In this document: one piece after another, positions 43,425-55,440 of the stretch
Layout of the letters: the number at the start of each line of letters is the position of its first letter
How positions within the stretch are numbered: the first letter of the stretch is position 1
Source: Mauremys mutica
Lineage: Eukaryota; Chordata; Testudines; Geoemydidae
NCBI RefSeq assembly: GCF_020497125.1
Contig: NC_059075.1
Coordinates: 61,771,321-61,835,320, forward strand
Direction: 5' to 3'
Length of the DNA: 64,000 bases
Position numbers and translations under genes: made by a program
Notes under the pieces: generated by a model
What the model was told of the DNA's origin: nothing
Database searches by the model: none
What the model saw: the letters and a program-made list of their open reading frames with translations, nothing else

Positions 43425-46400
43425 TGACTCCACGCTTTATGGGTATTTTGACATAAACCTTGAGCATATAGAATGGCATAACAAGCAGTAGTTTCATATT
43501 TATAGACATATGTTTTTATGCTTGAAAGCACTTGGGATTTTCCTGCTGGCCATCTATCTGTAATTACATTCCCAAGCTGTTGTAAGGTGGGCCATTTTGC
43601 GTTTCTTATCTGAGTGTCAATTCTTTCCCAGAAATGGGTAGTACTGGAGTTATATTTCCTTCAAATTCTTCTTTCTGCTCATTTTCATTGTTTATAGGCA
43701 CTCTTGAAAACATGTCCACTATAGAAAGCTCCTGATCAGTGTTGTACATTTAATGAGTCCTTTTGCTATGGCATGATCATTTGCTGAAGCCTAGCTGGTG
43801 CTATGGTTTCTGTAATAAAGCTTCCAGTGGTTCATGGTCTGCTGCTTTCTTAACTGATTTCTGTCCAAACACATATTGACGAAACTGCTGACAACCAAAA
43901 ACAGTTGCTAGCATTTATTTCTCACTCTGGGCATAGCTCCATTTTGTTTTAGTCAGTGCCTCTTTAGGAGCATATATTCTTGGGCAATCATCTTGCAGAA
44001 CAGCCCTCATCCTGAGATATTAGGCTTCAGGTTAATTCCAAAATAGCTTCTGCAACTCCTTAAAAAAAATCCCTGAACCTTTTCTTTTGTCAGGCATCTT
44101 AGAGACATTCTGTCCTGTTCTCAACTGCATTTGGAGTAGTGCTCTTAATTATGACAAATTAGGGATGAATTTGCTTCGACCCATAAACATGCCCATGAAT
44201 CTCTGTAATGCCTATTTGTTTTAGGGTCTTTCCAATTGGCTCCATCTTCCTTAGGTCAAGCCAAATTCCTTTGCACTGAGTAGATGTTCTTGTGGCAAAT
44301 CTCATCCAGCCAGATCTGGTATGTGCAGAGGTGAAAGTAAGCCGGTGCGCCGTACCGGGGCGGATCAGCTTCCCCTGGCAGCAATTTAAAGGGCCTGGGG
44401 CTCCCAGTAGCAGCTGGAGCCCTGGGCCCTTTAAATTGCCACCAGAGCCCTGCTGCCGGAGCCCTGGGAAAGCGGCAGCAGGGCTTGGGTGGCAATATAA
44501 AGGGCCCAGGGCGCCTGCCGCAGCTACTGCCCTGGGCCCTTTAAATCGTCCCCAGAGCCCTGGGGAGGCGGCGGTGGGGCTCCAGCGGCTATTTAAAAGA
44601 CCCGGGGCTGCGGCAGCCGCTTCAGCCCCGGCCCTTAAAATAGCCACCGGAGCCCCGCCGCCACCGCCCCAGGGCTCCAGGGATGACTTAAAGGGTCCGG
44701 GGCTCCGGTAGCCGCTACCATCCTGGGCCCTTTAAATCATCCCCAGAGCCTGCTGGAGCCCTGGGGTAGCGGCCGTGGGGCTCCAGAGGCAATTTAAAGG
44801 GCCAGGGGCTTGGCCACTGCTACAGCCCTGGGCCCTTTAACTTGCCGTCGGAGCACCACTGCTGCTACCCCAGGGCTCCGGGGATGATTTAAAGGGCCTG
44901 GGGTGGTAGCAGCAGCCGAAGCCACGAGCCTTTTGAATCACCGCCCGAGCCCCCAGCTGCCGCTGCTACCCCAGCACTCCGGCAGCACGGCCTGGGTGGT
45001 GATTTAAAGGGCTCAGGGCTCCCACCGCTGCTACCCTCTGGGGCCCTTTAAATCGTCACCTGAGCCCCGCTGCTGGAGCCCTGGGGTAGCGGCCGCAGGG
45101 CTCTGGCGGTGATGTTAAGGGCCAGGGGCTCCCGGCTGCCACTAATGCAGTGGAGCCCTGGGCCCTTTAAAGCTCTGCCAGAAGCCGGGGCCCCCTCCGA
45201 TAGTGATTTAAAAGGCTCAGGGCTTGACTGGGGTAGCAGCAGCTGGAGCCTGAGGCCCTTTAAATCACCCCCGGGGCTCCCAGCCACCTCTGCAGCTGGT
45301 AGTTTTGGGGGTGATTTAAAGGGCCTGCGGCTCCCAGCTGCTGCTACCACATCCCCAGCCCCGGGCCCTTTAAACCCTGATTTAAAGCGCCCAGGTATTT
45401 AAAGGCCCCGCCTCTTCCAATAGAGGCCACACCTCTTCTGGTTGAGGCCCCTCGAGTACCGGGAAGTCCTTTAAGTTACTTTCACCCCTAGGTATTTGTG
45501 CCTGTTTGCTTTAAGGCTCTTTCCACTGGCATGCAGAAGAACAGAATGAAGCCTCACATTGTGTTCTTGATTTGGGGAGAAAATAATGAGGTGATCAACA
45601 GCCGCACCCAGGTCCTTAAAGATCTGGGACATGCTGCTTTGGTGCACTTGCGGACCTGAAGCAATCACCAAGGAAACTCACTTCATCTAATCATAAGGGA
45701 AGTTGCAAGTCAAACCCACCAAAACTCTTGGCTTGCATGTAAAATTGAAAAGACTCTTGTTTACGGAAGTTTAGACTCATCTTCCTTAACTGTTCTCAAG
45801 GGACAGTGCCTGGGTTTGATAGCCTTATTTTTTATCTGGTGGATCTATACATCCTTAGCTTGTTTGGTAACCTAGTCATCTGGTATCTCTAGTCTCAATA
45901 ACAACTAATTTTATAATCTGGTCAGGTTTCGTTTTTACTTTCTCTCTTAGTAATAATGGGACCTTATATTGTGCATGTAGCTTTGATGGCCCCCTGGAAT
46001 CCCTATCAATGTGATATATTAGATCCTTACTGCATCCCAGTTTGTTAAACTCTCCATCACGTTCTTTAAGAATGTCTTTTTCCTCTTCTTCAAAGAGGTG
46101 TATAACTTGTCTATAGTTCATCTGTATTTGCAGACTATTATTTATTCCAGGAATAATTTAGACTTCTTCCACTGAAACTCTATGGAGAGGTACCTATCCT
46201 TATAAACAAACAAAACAAAACAAAAATCAGTGTAGCTTTGCTATGTAACCTTATTTTGTGCACAGTATATGAAACAAGTTTTGTTTTCAGTTGTAACACT
46301 GGATGGTCAATAGTAGTTTTGCATGCTCTTGCTATGTTTATGTATCACTGATGTCCAGTATCCAGTCTGAAATACATATTTTATTCGTGTCATAAAGCAA

Positions 46401-47000
46401 TCTGGTGCAGAACTTTGCTGTGTAAATGCATTGAGAGATCCAACTGTGTTTCTGTATCCGAGTTTTCTCCTATAAGTCCATGAATTTATTTTGCTTTTTC
46501 ATTTCTTTACAATTTGTATCGAGGGCTACCTTCTTTTGCAAAATGGTTGCTTTTATTACATGACGCTAGTCCCTTTGTGCTGAAGACTTTTCCTTTATAT
46601 TGTAATAATGTGATTGCCTCCATGTTAATTACAGCCAGCTCTGGTATCTCCTATTTATTTGCCCTTGTTTGGTCTCTTTATGCCTTAGTATATATTTTTA
46701 ATTAGATGTGTTAACAAGAATTGAAGCGTATCTATTTGGGGAAGTGTACTAGTCATTGCTCTTGCAAATATCCACTCTCCTTTCAATACCAAGCCTGTTT
46801 ATCATAATAACCTTGTTTTGACCCAGCTATCAGTTATACCACAAATAATTCATTCTCTGATTAGTCTGTCTGGTAGCAGTTCAAATTCACATCACTGTAT
46901 CATGTCCATAATATAATGGTCAATCGTGCCTAGGAACAGGTTTCTTGTAATGAATCTTTCCCACATGACATTTTTTGCGTGGCTCAGAGCATACTTTAAA
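43425..47000 (-). mobile_element. Second Mag-like Ty3/Gypsy, decayed, split by a hAT-like element
   Basis: Minus-strand order: gag (about 46930-46720; DRLIRE-stop-IICGITDSWVKTRLL, close to the family's LIRDQIVFG..DxxVRERLL); decayed protease region; RT start (45876-46121; GCSKDLIYHIDRDS, VPLLLREKVK); VFSIL-x-A-x-x-x-FW near 45750; NQEHNVRLHSVL (45540); then, beyond the 1.2-kb insertion at 44326-45490, the RT end (SKFIPNLS near 44165) and RNase H (EWSYAQSEKEMLA-like near 43930, DHEPLEALL near 43825). The tail reads ADMFSRVPINNEN. Many stops. No LTR identified. Confidence 0.82.
44326..45490. mobile_element. hAT-like element filled with a dyad-symmetric tandem array
   Basis: Terminal inverted repeats are CAGAGGTGAAAGTAA and TTACTTTCACCCCTA. 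Flanks GGTATGTG (44318-44325) and GGTATTTG (45491-45498) are an 8-bp duplication with one mismatch, as for hAT. The interior alternates AATTTAAAGGGCC-type and GGGCCCTTTAAAT-type words. Forward words begin near 44385, 44495, 44591, 44685, 44790, 44886, 45001, 45113, 45207 and 45312, so about ten units of 94-115 bp, each an inverted pair. No transposase. It lies in the RT region of the Mag-like Gypsy. Confidence 0.85.
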
Positions 47001-47939
47001 TTAGCAGTTTGCAGCCTGCTTCATTTACTCAGGGGGATGTATTGCAGGTCACCAGTGCTGGGGGACCTGCTACTTGTAGCAGTAGATCCTGTACAATTGC
47101 TCTTCAATACCACTTCCAGGAAAATTTGAAGTGCTGCAACCAGCTGCTCTACCAGGCTCCTTTCTGGACTGAAGGTTTCTTGTAGCTTTATTTGCCATTT
47201 TGGCAGGAGTTAGTATACTCATAACACGCTGAAGGGTGTGTGGCTCACACAAGTACTGTTAACAGTTATGGGGCAGGATTAGAAAAGATTAAGATCGATG
47301 TCACACGACATGGGTCTGTATTCAGAAACTCCCATAACTACTGCTACACCTGCTATAAAGAGTTTACGCTCTACCATACCATGAAAAAAGAGTAAGAGTT
47401 CAGCTATGGAGAAGTCTATGCTAGGGAGGATTTATGGGAGAAGTGGGTTTTAAGCAGAAATGAGAAGCAAAGAGAACAGGTAACAGACAAGAAATGGGAT
47501 CCTGTTCCAAGAATGGCAGGCAGCATAGCATAGGGCAGGAAGCAAGGAGTGACTGGGGATTGCAAGGAAATAATATAGATATAGGCAGAGTCAAGATTAT
47601 GTAGGATCTGAAAAGGGAGGACAAAGAGCTTGAATTGAAGGGGTTACAAAACAGTAAGAGAATGAAAGGATTCAAGTGATATGGTTGGTGCAGCAAAGAA
47701 AGATCTCTGCTTCAGTCATCTATGTTTTCAGTAGACTGGAGTGGGGATAAGTGAGAAACAAGTTAGCCAGTGACTTACTCTGCAACTCTGGGAAAGTCAC
47801 TAAAATCTCTCAGACTAATTCTGCCCTCAGTAACCCCAATGTAATTCCTAAATAACTCCACAGAAGTTAGTGAAATTACTTCAGATTGCTCTATTGTATC
47901 CTGGCCACCTTATGTCAACGTGTGAATAGAGAGAGGCTA
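47001..47939. other. Unassigned DNA, perhaps upstream Gypsy sequence
   Basis: The first 250 bp could belong to the gag or leader of the antisense Gypsy, but nothing is readable. No LTR ends found. Confidence 0.35.
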
Positions 47940-48260
47940 GATTCTCCTGCCTTAACCACTGAGTAGTTTGTGGTCACGAAACTGGACTGGGAAGATCTGG
48001 TTTAAATTCCAGACTCTCCCACCAACTCTGTGCAATGCTGGCCTTACACTCTCTGTGCTCACGTTTCCAACTGTAGAACAGAGATAAGAATGCTCTCTTT
48101 CTCCCATCCTTTGTCCATCTTCTCTATTTATACAGTAAACTTTTCAGGTCTAGGACTGCCCTGATCTATATGTATGTACAGTGCCTAGAACAATAGGGCC
48201 ATGATCTTGGTGGGACTCCCTTTGGGGACTACTGTAAAACACATGAATACTAACTAATAT
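47940..48260 (+). mobile_element. MIR-type SINE with amniote extension
   Basis: CTGGACTGGGAAGATCTGGT, TCCAGACTCTCCCACCAACT and TTTCCAACTGTAGAACAGAG follow the MIR order. GTACAGTGCCTAGAACAATA GGGCC is the common reptilian/avian 3' extension, and the end is CTACTGTAAAACA. Diverged. Confidence 0.65.
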
Positions 48261-48579
48261 CAGGAAGAGTGGTCCCTCCCATCAGAGCCAGGATCATCGA
48301 TGGAGCCAGGGAAGCCCAAGAGTAGAAAGTTCATTAAAACTGGTCTGTCAATGTAGCTTTCACTTGCCAATTGCTCTCACAGAGAGAGGGGTTTTATGTT
48401 GATTAAAGGATGTTATAAAAGTGTGCTAGACAGAACAGCATCTCCCTAAATTAAAATCAGGCAACTTCTCTTGGCAAGGGAAGAAGCTGGGAGAACAGCA
48501 TATCAGTTAGCACAGCCAGAAAGGGAAAGAGATGTAAGCAAGAGAGCCTTCCAGCCCAGAATAAAGTTAAGTAAGAGGA

Positions 48580-48963
48580 ATGCACTCTCCCAGCTCAGAG
48601 ACCCTAGGTGAAGGTTTGGAATCACTTCAAACAATCACCACAAAGGTTAAATGTCACATCCCAGTGGACCAAAAGGGTGGAGGTAGCAGAAAAAAAAAAC
48701 CCAAAACACCTAGTAGCAGTTGGAGCAAATATCAGAAGGGGCAACCTGAAACCAAACCCTATCACCGAGGGCAACCCAAGGCCCCACCAACATCCCAAGG
48801 GAAACCCCAGACATCATATCATCCCACCACACCAGTATCCAGCAACCCACCTCTCCCCAGTGACCAGTCAGCTGGGCGATGTTTTAAATGTAATGAGCTG
48901 GGGCATATGAAGGCCAACTGCCCCAAGAACCCCAACAGACTGCAGTTCATTACGCCGGAGTGA
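48580..48963 (+). pseudogene. Gag C-terminal fragment with CCHC zinc knuckle
   Basis: The frame holds a basic Lys/Pro/Gln-rich stretch and then CFKCNELGHMKANCPKN, a complete CCHC knuckle (C-x2-C-x4-H-x4-C) that binds RNA. It ends at a TGA just after ITPE. The gag core upstream is missing. The zinc site is intact, so decay here is mostly truncation. Confidence 0.8.
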
Positions 48964-48985
48964 CACCCAAGGTCTTCAGGCCCAG

Positions 48986-49686
48986 ATGCCTCCCAGGTAC
49001 CCTCAGAGCGAAGGGAAACTGAGTGTGGGCGGGAAGGTTACAGCATGGAGGAACACTGGAGCACAGGTGTCAGCTATTGACCAATCCTTAGTGGACCCCA
49101 AATTCAATCAACCCAGAGGCCCAAGTGACGATTCAACCATTCATGTCAAAATCTTTAAAACTTGCCTACAGCGGAGTTGCCTGTGCAGTACAAGGGCTGG
49201 TAAGGAATGTGGACTTTTGCAGTCTATGATGGTTATCTAATTCCCATCCTGCTGGGGGAAGATTTGGCCAACCATGTGAAGCTAGCCAAGAGGGTGGGAA
49301 TGGTCACCCGCAGCCGGGCCAAGCAAGCTTCCACGCCTATCCCTGTTCCTGAGCCTTCCACCAGGGCCCCCACATCTGTGTTACCAGAGACCCAGACAGA
49401 GGTGGTGGAACTGGATTCCCTGCCAACGACTGCAACCGCTGTAGCGGATCCAGTCCCAGAGACCAAGCCAGCCCCAGAACCAGAACTGGCGAAGCAACCA
49501 GCACCAGAACCATTGCCAGCACCGAGTCCAGCGCTTGCAAACCATCTACAACTTCAACAGAGGGCACCACTGAGCCTGCACTGGGAGCAGCAGCCGATAA
49601 GGCTACACAAGAGGCTCAGCCAGAGCCTGAAATACCACATAGTGCACCAGCGGAGAGTGGTTCACTCATGTCTGACCCTGTGCTAA
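48986..49686 (+). pseudogene. Protease and Pro/Glu-rich linker remnant
   Basis: 48986-49240 reads KLSVGGKVTAWRNTGAQVSA. Retropepsins have DTGA here, so the catalytic Asp is Asn (AAC at 49052-49054). A frameshift leads to 49207-49686, WTFAVYDGYLIPILLGEDLA (usual end of the protease fold), then VTRSRAKQ and repeated P-E-P words. Not active. Confidence 0.75.
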
Positions 49687-49689
49687 TGG

Positions 49690-50085
49690 CTTTGACAAAC
49701 CATTCCTAGTAACTACAGATGCGTCCGAGCGTGGTGTAGGAGCAGTTTTAATGCAGGAAGGACTGGATCAAAAATTCCATCCTGTTGTGTTTCTCAGCAA
49801 GAAACTGAGAGGGAAAGCCACTGGTCAATCAGAGAAAAGGAATGCTACGCCATTGTGTACACGCTGGAAAAGCTACGCCCATATGTTTGGGGACAGCGTT
49901 TCCAACTACAAACCGACCATGCTGCTCTAAAGTGGCTTCATACTGCCAAGGGAAACAACAAAAAACTTCTTCGGTGGAGTTTAGCTCTGAGATTTTGATT
50001 TTAAAATACAACACATTTCAGGAGCTTCTAACAAAGTGGCTGATGCACTCTTGCATGAAAGTTTCCCAAAATCAACTGGTTAAAA
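49690..50085 (+). pseudogene. RNase H remnant
   Basis: Across frames it reads KPFLVTTDASERGVGAVLMQ, FHPVVFLSKKL and then KLRPYVWGQRFQLQTDHAAL with KWLHTAKGNNKKLLRW, the RNase H and connection region of a Gypsy pol; TTDAS holds the first catalytic Asp. At least two frameshifts occur. Sequence just before 49690 belongs to the linker, so more than 1 kb of RT has been deleted. Confidence 0.75.
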
Positions 50086-50244
50086 ATTGTTCTTGGAATG
50101 TGGGACATGGTTAGTTTTATATAATCAGTAGTATGTCTAAAGGTGCATGCGTCTTATTAACTCCGTTTTCTTCCTGGAGCTCCAGGAAGAAGTCACAGCC
50201 AGTGTGGAACCAGCTGTCCAACACTATCTGTGATTTGCGGGGGG

Positions 50245-51076
50245 TGTCATAACTAAAGGGGAGGGTAACAACCCTCCTGTATACAGTTCTATAAAATCCC
50301 TCCTGGCCAGAGGTACCAAAATCCTTTTACCTGTAAAGGGTTAAGCAGCTCAGGTAACCTAGCTGACACCTGACCCAGAAGACCAATAAGAGGACAAGAT
50401 ACTTTCAAATCCGGGGTGGGGGGGCTTTTGTTTGTGCTCTTTGTTTTGGTGGTGTTCACTCTTGGGACTAAGAGGGACTGGACATCAATCCATGTTCTCC
50501 AAATCTTTCTGCACAAGTCTCTCATATTTCAAACTTGTAACTAACAGCCAGGCAAGGTGTATTAGTTTATCTCTGTTTTCTCAACTTGTGAATTTTATCT
50601 TTGCTAGAGGAAGATTATCCCTGTTTTGTTGTAACTTTGAAACTAAGGCTAGAGGGGGTTCCCCTGGGCTCTTTGAATCTGATTACCTGTAAAGTTATTT
50701 TCCATCCTGATTTTACAGAGATGATTTTTTTTATATTTTCTTTAATAAAACTCTTCTTTTAAGAACCTGGCTGATTTTTCCATTGTCCAAAGACCCAGGG
50801 GTTTGGGACTTTGATCACTTTGTAACCAATTGGTTAGGATATTATTCTCAAGCCTCCCCAGAAAAGGAGTTGTAAGGGCTTGGGGGGATATTTGGGTGCG
50901 GGGGGGGGGGGGGGATGAGGAACTCCAAGTGGTCCTTTCCCTGTTTCTTGTTAAATCACTTGGTGGTGGCAGCATAGCAGGTTTTAACCTAAGCTGGTAG
51001 AAATAAGCTTAGGGGGCTTTCATGCGGGTCCCCACATCTGTACCCTAGAGTTCAGAATAGGGAAGGAACCCTGACA
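50245..51076 (+). mobile_element. 3' LTR, 832 bp
   Basis: Begins TGTCATAACTAAAGG directly after a G-rich polypurine tract (50238-50244) and ends GGAAGGAACCCTGACA, giving TGTCA/TGACA inverted ends. AATAAA at 50744-50749 is a good poly(A) signal. A G15 run lies at 50900-50914. With no 5' partner its target duplication cannot be checked. Confidence 0.8.
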
Positions 51077-51767
51077 CCCTCCCTTTTCATTCCTGAGACA
51101 GGAGCCAGTCATGCTTGCAGGGATCTTAGTATCCCTGGGGGTGCATACCACCTCAAGTGGGCCAGTCTATGGCAGAGCTGGACAGGAACAAGGATGAGAG
51201 CATGTTGCACCTTCTTATATAATTAGGCTTGGCAGATTCATTTTCTTTATATAGTTTTGACACATAATATCAATTTTTAAGCATCCCCCCCTTTTTTTTT
51301 AAATTTAAGTTGTCAGTTGCAGAAAATTCTGGGGGAGGACGCAGACAACAAATAATAACCATAGAGATTCAAAAAAGTTAAAGGCTTATAACCATTAAGA
51401 TACAAATCAACAAATGTCCAAAACAGATCAAACTACCAAGTTCAAGAAGCATTTTTCTTACTAGTAAGTTTCAATTATCATTGGTGGAATTTGTGGGGGG
51501 GGGGGGGAAGAAGTGGTATTTACCACTAACAAGGTACTCCAAGCCGATATATAAATACCTTCTGGGGTTGCTACTAGAGTAACAGCTGCTGAGTCAGGCT
51601 TGCAAGTGGATTCGCTTAGCTTCATCTAGGCTATGAAGGGAAAGGGATTAGGTCTTTACACAAAAGGGAACTTCTGCCAAGCAGAAGCTTAAGGTGCGGG
51701 TTTTATTGTTTACGGTTTGAGTGTTACCAATAATGCCAAACCCTAGGAGGGAGGGGAGATTTGATAC
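51077..51767. other. Unassigned DNA
   Basis: Only a G13 run (51495-51507) and a T-rich patch near 51290 stand out. Confidence 0.4.
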
Positions 51768-52109
51768 TAAGGGTATGTCTACACTGGCTGCGTTACAACA
51801 CTGGGACTTATAGTGCTGCTCAGAGAGCACTGAAGGGAAACTGCTGTTGTGTGTTCACACCATCAGCTGCCCACGCAATAGCATGTTCACCCTTGTAGAA
51901 CTTGCAGTGGTATTCGAAGCAGTGCACTCTGGGCAGCTATCCAACAGATCATCTCTTCCTCTTCTGCCGATAAGAGTTGTAGGAAGATTGAGGGGGTCAC
52001 GGGGCATCCTGGGTCCTGTCCCAATGCCCTGTGATGCATTGCTTCGCATCTCAGCAATCCCTGTGCTTCCATCTGCAACGGTTCCATCTTTCAACGGTTT
52101 GTGCACTGC

Positions 52110-53253
52110 CTCTTCAGTCTGCAGGAATGGATCCTGAACTGTTGACCAGTATGCTGCTCGCTCTGACTGACATCATGAGTGGCAGTGGAGTTATTCCTTA
52201 AACTACAAAGGCAAGAGGAATGCGACATTGATCTCGCCACGCGTACTAGCTACAACATGAGATTGCTTGTGGCATTCACGGAGGTGCTGACCACAGTGGA
52301 ACGCCGCTTTTGGGCTCGGGAAACAAGCACTGAGTAGCGGGAATCACATCATCATGCACGTCTGGGATGACTAGCACTGGCTGCAGAACTTTCTGATGAA
52401 GAAAGCCACATTTGTGGGACTGTGTGATGAGCTTGCCCCAGCCCTGCAGCACAAGGACACAAGAATGAGAGCTGCCCTGCCATTGCAGAAGTGCATGGCA
52501 ATTGCACTGTGGAAGTTGGCTACTCCAGACTGCTACCGATTGGTCACTAATGAGTTCGGAGTGGGTACAGGGGGAGACTGTTGGATTCATGTTAATGGAA
52601 GTGTGCAAGGCCATTAATCTCATCCTGCTTCAAAAGACTGACTCTAGGCAATGTGGGTGACATTGTGGATGGCTTTGCACATATGGGCTTCCCTAACTGG
52701 AGGGGTGCTAGATGGTACGCATATTTCAATTCTGGCACCAGACCACCTAGCCACCAAGTACATCAATCAGAAGGGGTATTCCTCAATGGTTCTCCAGGCG
52801 TTTGTGGATCAGCGTGGACATTGCACAGACATTAACGCAGGCTAGTCCAGAAAGGTGCATGACACATGAATCTTTTAGAACACTGGCCTGTTCAGGAAGC
52901 TGCAAGCAGGGACTTTCTTCCTGGACCATAGGGGAAGTCAAAATGCCCATTGTGATCCTGGGAGACCCCGCCTACCCCTTAATGCCCTGGCTTATGAAGC
53001 CATACATAGGGCAACTTGACACAGCAAGGAGCAGTTCAACAACAGGCTGAGCAAATGCAGAATGACTGTTGAGTGTGCTTTTGGTTGTTTAAAGGCCTAC
53101 TGGTGCTGCCTATATGGGAAGCTGGACCTGGCCAATGACAATATTTCAATGCTTATAGCCACGTGCTGTATGCTCCATAATATTTGTGAAGAGAAGGGTG
53201 AAAGCTTCATTCAGGGCTGGACTGCTGAGGCTCAGCGCCTGGAGGCTGTTTGA
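52110..53253 (+). pseudogene. Harbinger DDE transposase pseudogene
   Basis: PIF/Harbinger transposase cuts and pastes the element with a DDE nuclease. Order seen: LPLQKCMAIALWKLATPDCYR and EFGVG (about 52480-52570; N-terminal helical region); GVLDGTHISILAPDH (Asp at about 52711); QAFVDQRG and INAG-stop where the family has INAGWSG; VILGDPAYPLMPWLMKPY (Asp at about 52964); RMTVECAFGCLKAYW (Glu at about 53071); CCMLHNICEEKGE. All three catalytic residues remain, but they lie in different frames separated by shifts and stops, so no active protein is made. Ends at TGA 53251-53253. Confidence 0.88.
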
Positions 53254-54873
53254 ACAACCAGAGATCAGGGCTATTAGAGGGGCACAGCGCAGGGCCATAA
53301 GGATCAAGGATGCCTTGCAGCAGCAATTTGAAGCTGAAAGCCACCAATATTTGTTGCTATGCTTGGGAGTGCAGTGCCTGTAATGCTAGGAGGAGATGAT
53401 GATTGGTGCAGACAATGCAATATGAAGGTTTAACATAACTGTCTGTTGCTTTGCAGGGCTCTGTTTGCTTTCAATTAATAGAATAAAGATTGCTTTCAAA
53501 CCAGCACAATTCTTTTATTTAAAAAAAAAAAACCAAACAGCAACAACTGGAGGAGAGAGTCAAAACAAAAAACCACATTAGCACTGAGGAGGATGGGGGA
53601 AGGGAAGGTCTCAGGAGGAGGTGGGGTCCCAGGACAGCTAAAGATTTGTGTATGTCCAAGGATCATATCCAACCTTCTCCTTTGCAGTACAATGCACTTC
53701 AGAGTCAGACTGCAGAGGGATGGGTGTTAGTGCAATGGGTACTGGAAGTCCACAGGGCTAGACTGTGACGGGGAGAGGAGTGGAATGCTGTGGGTACAGA
53801 TGGGAGCCAGGAGGTAGATAAGTGTGTTGGCGGTGTCTGGGGGGGTGTGCATGGGAAAGAGTTTTGTGACAGTGGCTGCAGGGGAGGGCGAGTGTGGAGC
53901 TGCTAGGTTTGCAGTGCTAATATTACCTGGAGCGTGTCCACTTCTCGCTCCATAACATTTAAGAGCCGCTTTGTAGCTTCATTCTGGCATGCCGCATTTG
54001 CCTTTCGGTCTCTCTTCTCACTGTCCCACCACTCCTTCAATTCCTGTTTCTCTGCAGCAGAGTGCATCATAACGTCACGCAGAAAGTCCTCCTTGGTTCT
54101 TCATGGCCACTTTTTAGTTCTGCGCAGCCGTTCAGTCAGTGATAACAAAGAGGGAGGCTGGGCTCCCAAGGTCAGCTCTGTGAAGTTTAAATGCAATATT
54201 TTACAGAAGCAGTATTGTTTGCAACACAGACAACACTGATTTGGTGATTTAAAAACACAGCCACTATTCACACACCTGTCACTAACTGACTGACCCCAGG
54301 CAAGCACACATGAACCTCAAGACCCCCAAATGGTGAGTAGCCACAGGGGCAGGGTAAAAAATCAGTGTTCCTGGACCCCTACTGTACACTGGGCACGTGG
54401 CTCTTGGGGAAAGCCAGCACTGCAGGGGAGATCTGATAATCATTCCTGTCCCCACATTTTCCACAGAATGTGATTATGGAAGATCTCACTGCTGAGGGTG
54501 AGCAGGGAATCAAGGGAGAGTCTTCTCCAAGACTCTGGCTTCCGCCCACGCCCTTATGTGGCTTGCTTGAGTGCAGCAATGGTTTCACCCCACCCCTACC
54601 CCATGATGGCACAATGGTGTGGAAAAGTTACTGTTAATAAGGCAAGAAACAAAGTAGCTCTGCCAAAGAACCTGGGACAGCAGATTGCCCAGTATCTCCA
54701 TGAGAGTTTCCTGGAGATCTGAGGCAGATTCCCGTCAAGTGAGGGAGGCAATCAACAGCCTGTTCCACCACTCAGACTAGGCATGTGGTACGCACATCAT
54801 ACAGACAAGCCTGCTTTCTGAAACCCTCCTGCCCCCCCCCCCGCCCAACAACTCTCTTCTGCAATTCCCAAAA
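53254..54873. other. Harbinger intergenic region
   Basis: Between the two convergent genes. AATAAAGATTGC (53481) after the transposase is a plausible poly(A) signal, followed by an A-rich run at 53520. No further domain is read. Confidence 0.5.
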
Positions 54874-55440
54874 TCAAATCCACTTACCAGGGGCCTCCTC
54901 TCCTGTTTGCACTTTGCCAAGATCCAACAGCTGTGCCCGGCTAGCCTCCTCTGGGGTACAGAAGAGCTCCTGGCTGTATGCATCTCTGACCTCCGAGTCA
55001 TCCTCTGCCTCTAGGTCCCCCTCTCCCTCCTCGTCCAAGATTTCCTCCTCCTGGCTTGGTCCACTCTTGACTGGCAGGCAAGCCACTGAAATATCTGCAG
55101 TGGCCTTCACAGTGGAGGTGGGGTCACCATCGAATATCACATCCAGCTCTTTGTAGAACTGGCAGCTCGTAGGCACAGCACCAGAGCAGCTGTTTGCACG
55201 CCATGCCTTGTGGTAGTCATTCCACAGCTCTTTCACTTTGACCCTGCACTGTAGTGCATCCCAGTCATGGCCCCTTTCTGTCATGCATCATGACATCTGT
55301 CCATAGGTATCATAATTCCCTTAGCTGGAGCACAGCTGGGACTGGACAGCCTCCTCTCCCCAAATGCTGATGAGATCCAACGGCTCGGCATTGCTCCAAG
55401 TGGAGGATCATCTGGTGCACGGAGCAGGAATAGTCACCTG
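54874..55440 (-). pseudogene. Harbinger Myb/SANT-like protein pseudogene
   Basis: The minus-strand frame 54874-55284 reads RGHDWDALQCRVKVKELWND, YHKAWRANSCSGAVPTSCQF and YKELDVIFDGDPTST, the C-terminal half of a Myb/SANT-like (trihelix-type) DNA-binding domain, then an acidic tail (EEEILDEEGEGDLEAEDDSE). The N-terminal half upstream (EAVQSQLCSS, GNYDTYGQMS) has stops at two places. This partner binds the TIRs and brings the transposase to the nucleus in known Harbingers. It is non-functional here. Confidence 0.82.

Larger units (their letters stand above)
48580..51076 (+). mobile_element. Ty3/Gypsy-type element with internal deletion and 3' LTR
   Basis: Sense remnants: gag end with zinc knuckle (48580-48963), protease (48986-49270), a Pro-rich linker (49290-49685), then an abrupt jump to RNase H (49690-50080), a purine-rich tract and a 3' LTR (50245-51076). 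The RT before 49690 and the integrase after 50090 are missing, and no 5' LTR is seen. A zinc-knuckle gag plus a long Pro/Glu-rich segment after protease suggests a Gmr1-like lineage; this is inference. Confidence 0.82.

Noticed and set aside
44159..45402. Ala/Pro/Gly-rich frames up to 162 residues
   Set aside because: They come from the tandem array of the hAT-like element; repeats are read in all frames.
54785..55156. 123-residue Ser-rich plus frame
   Set aside because: Antisense shadow of the Harbinger Myb-like gene.
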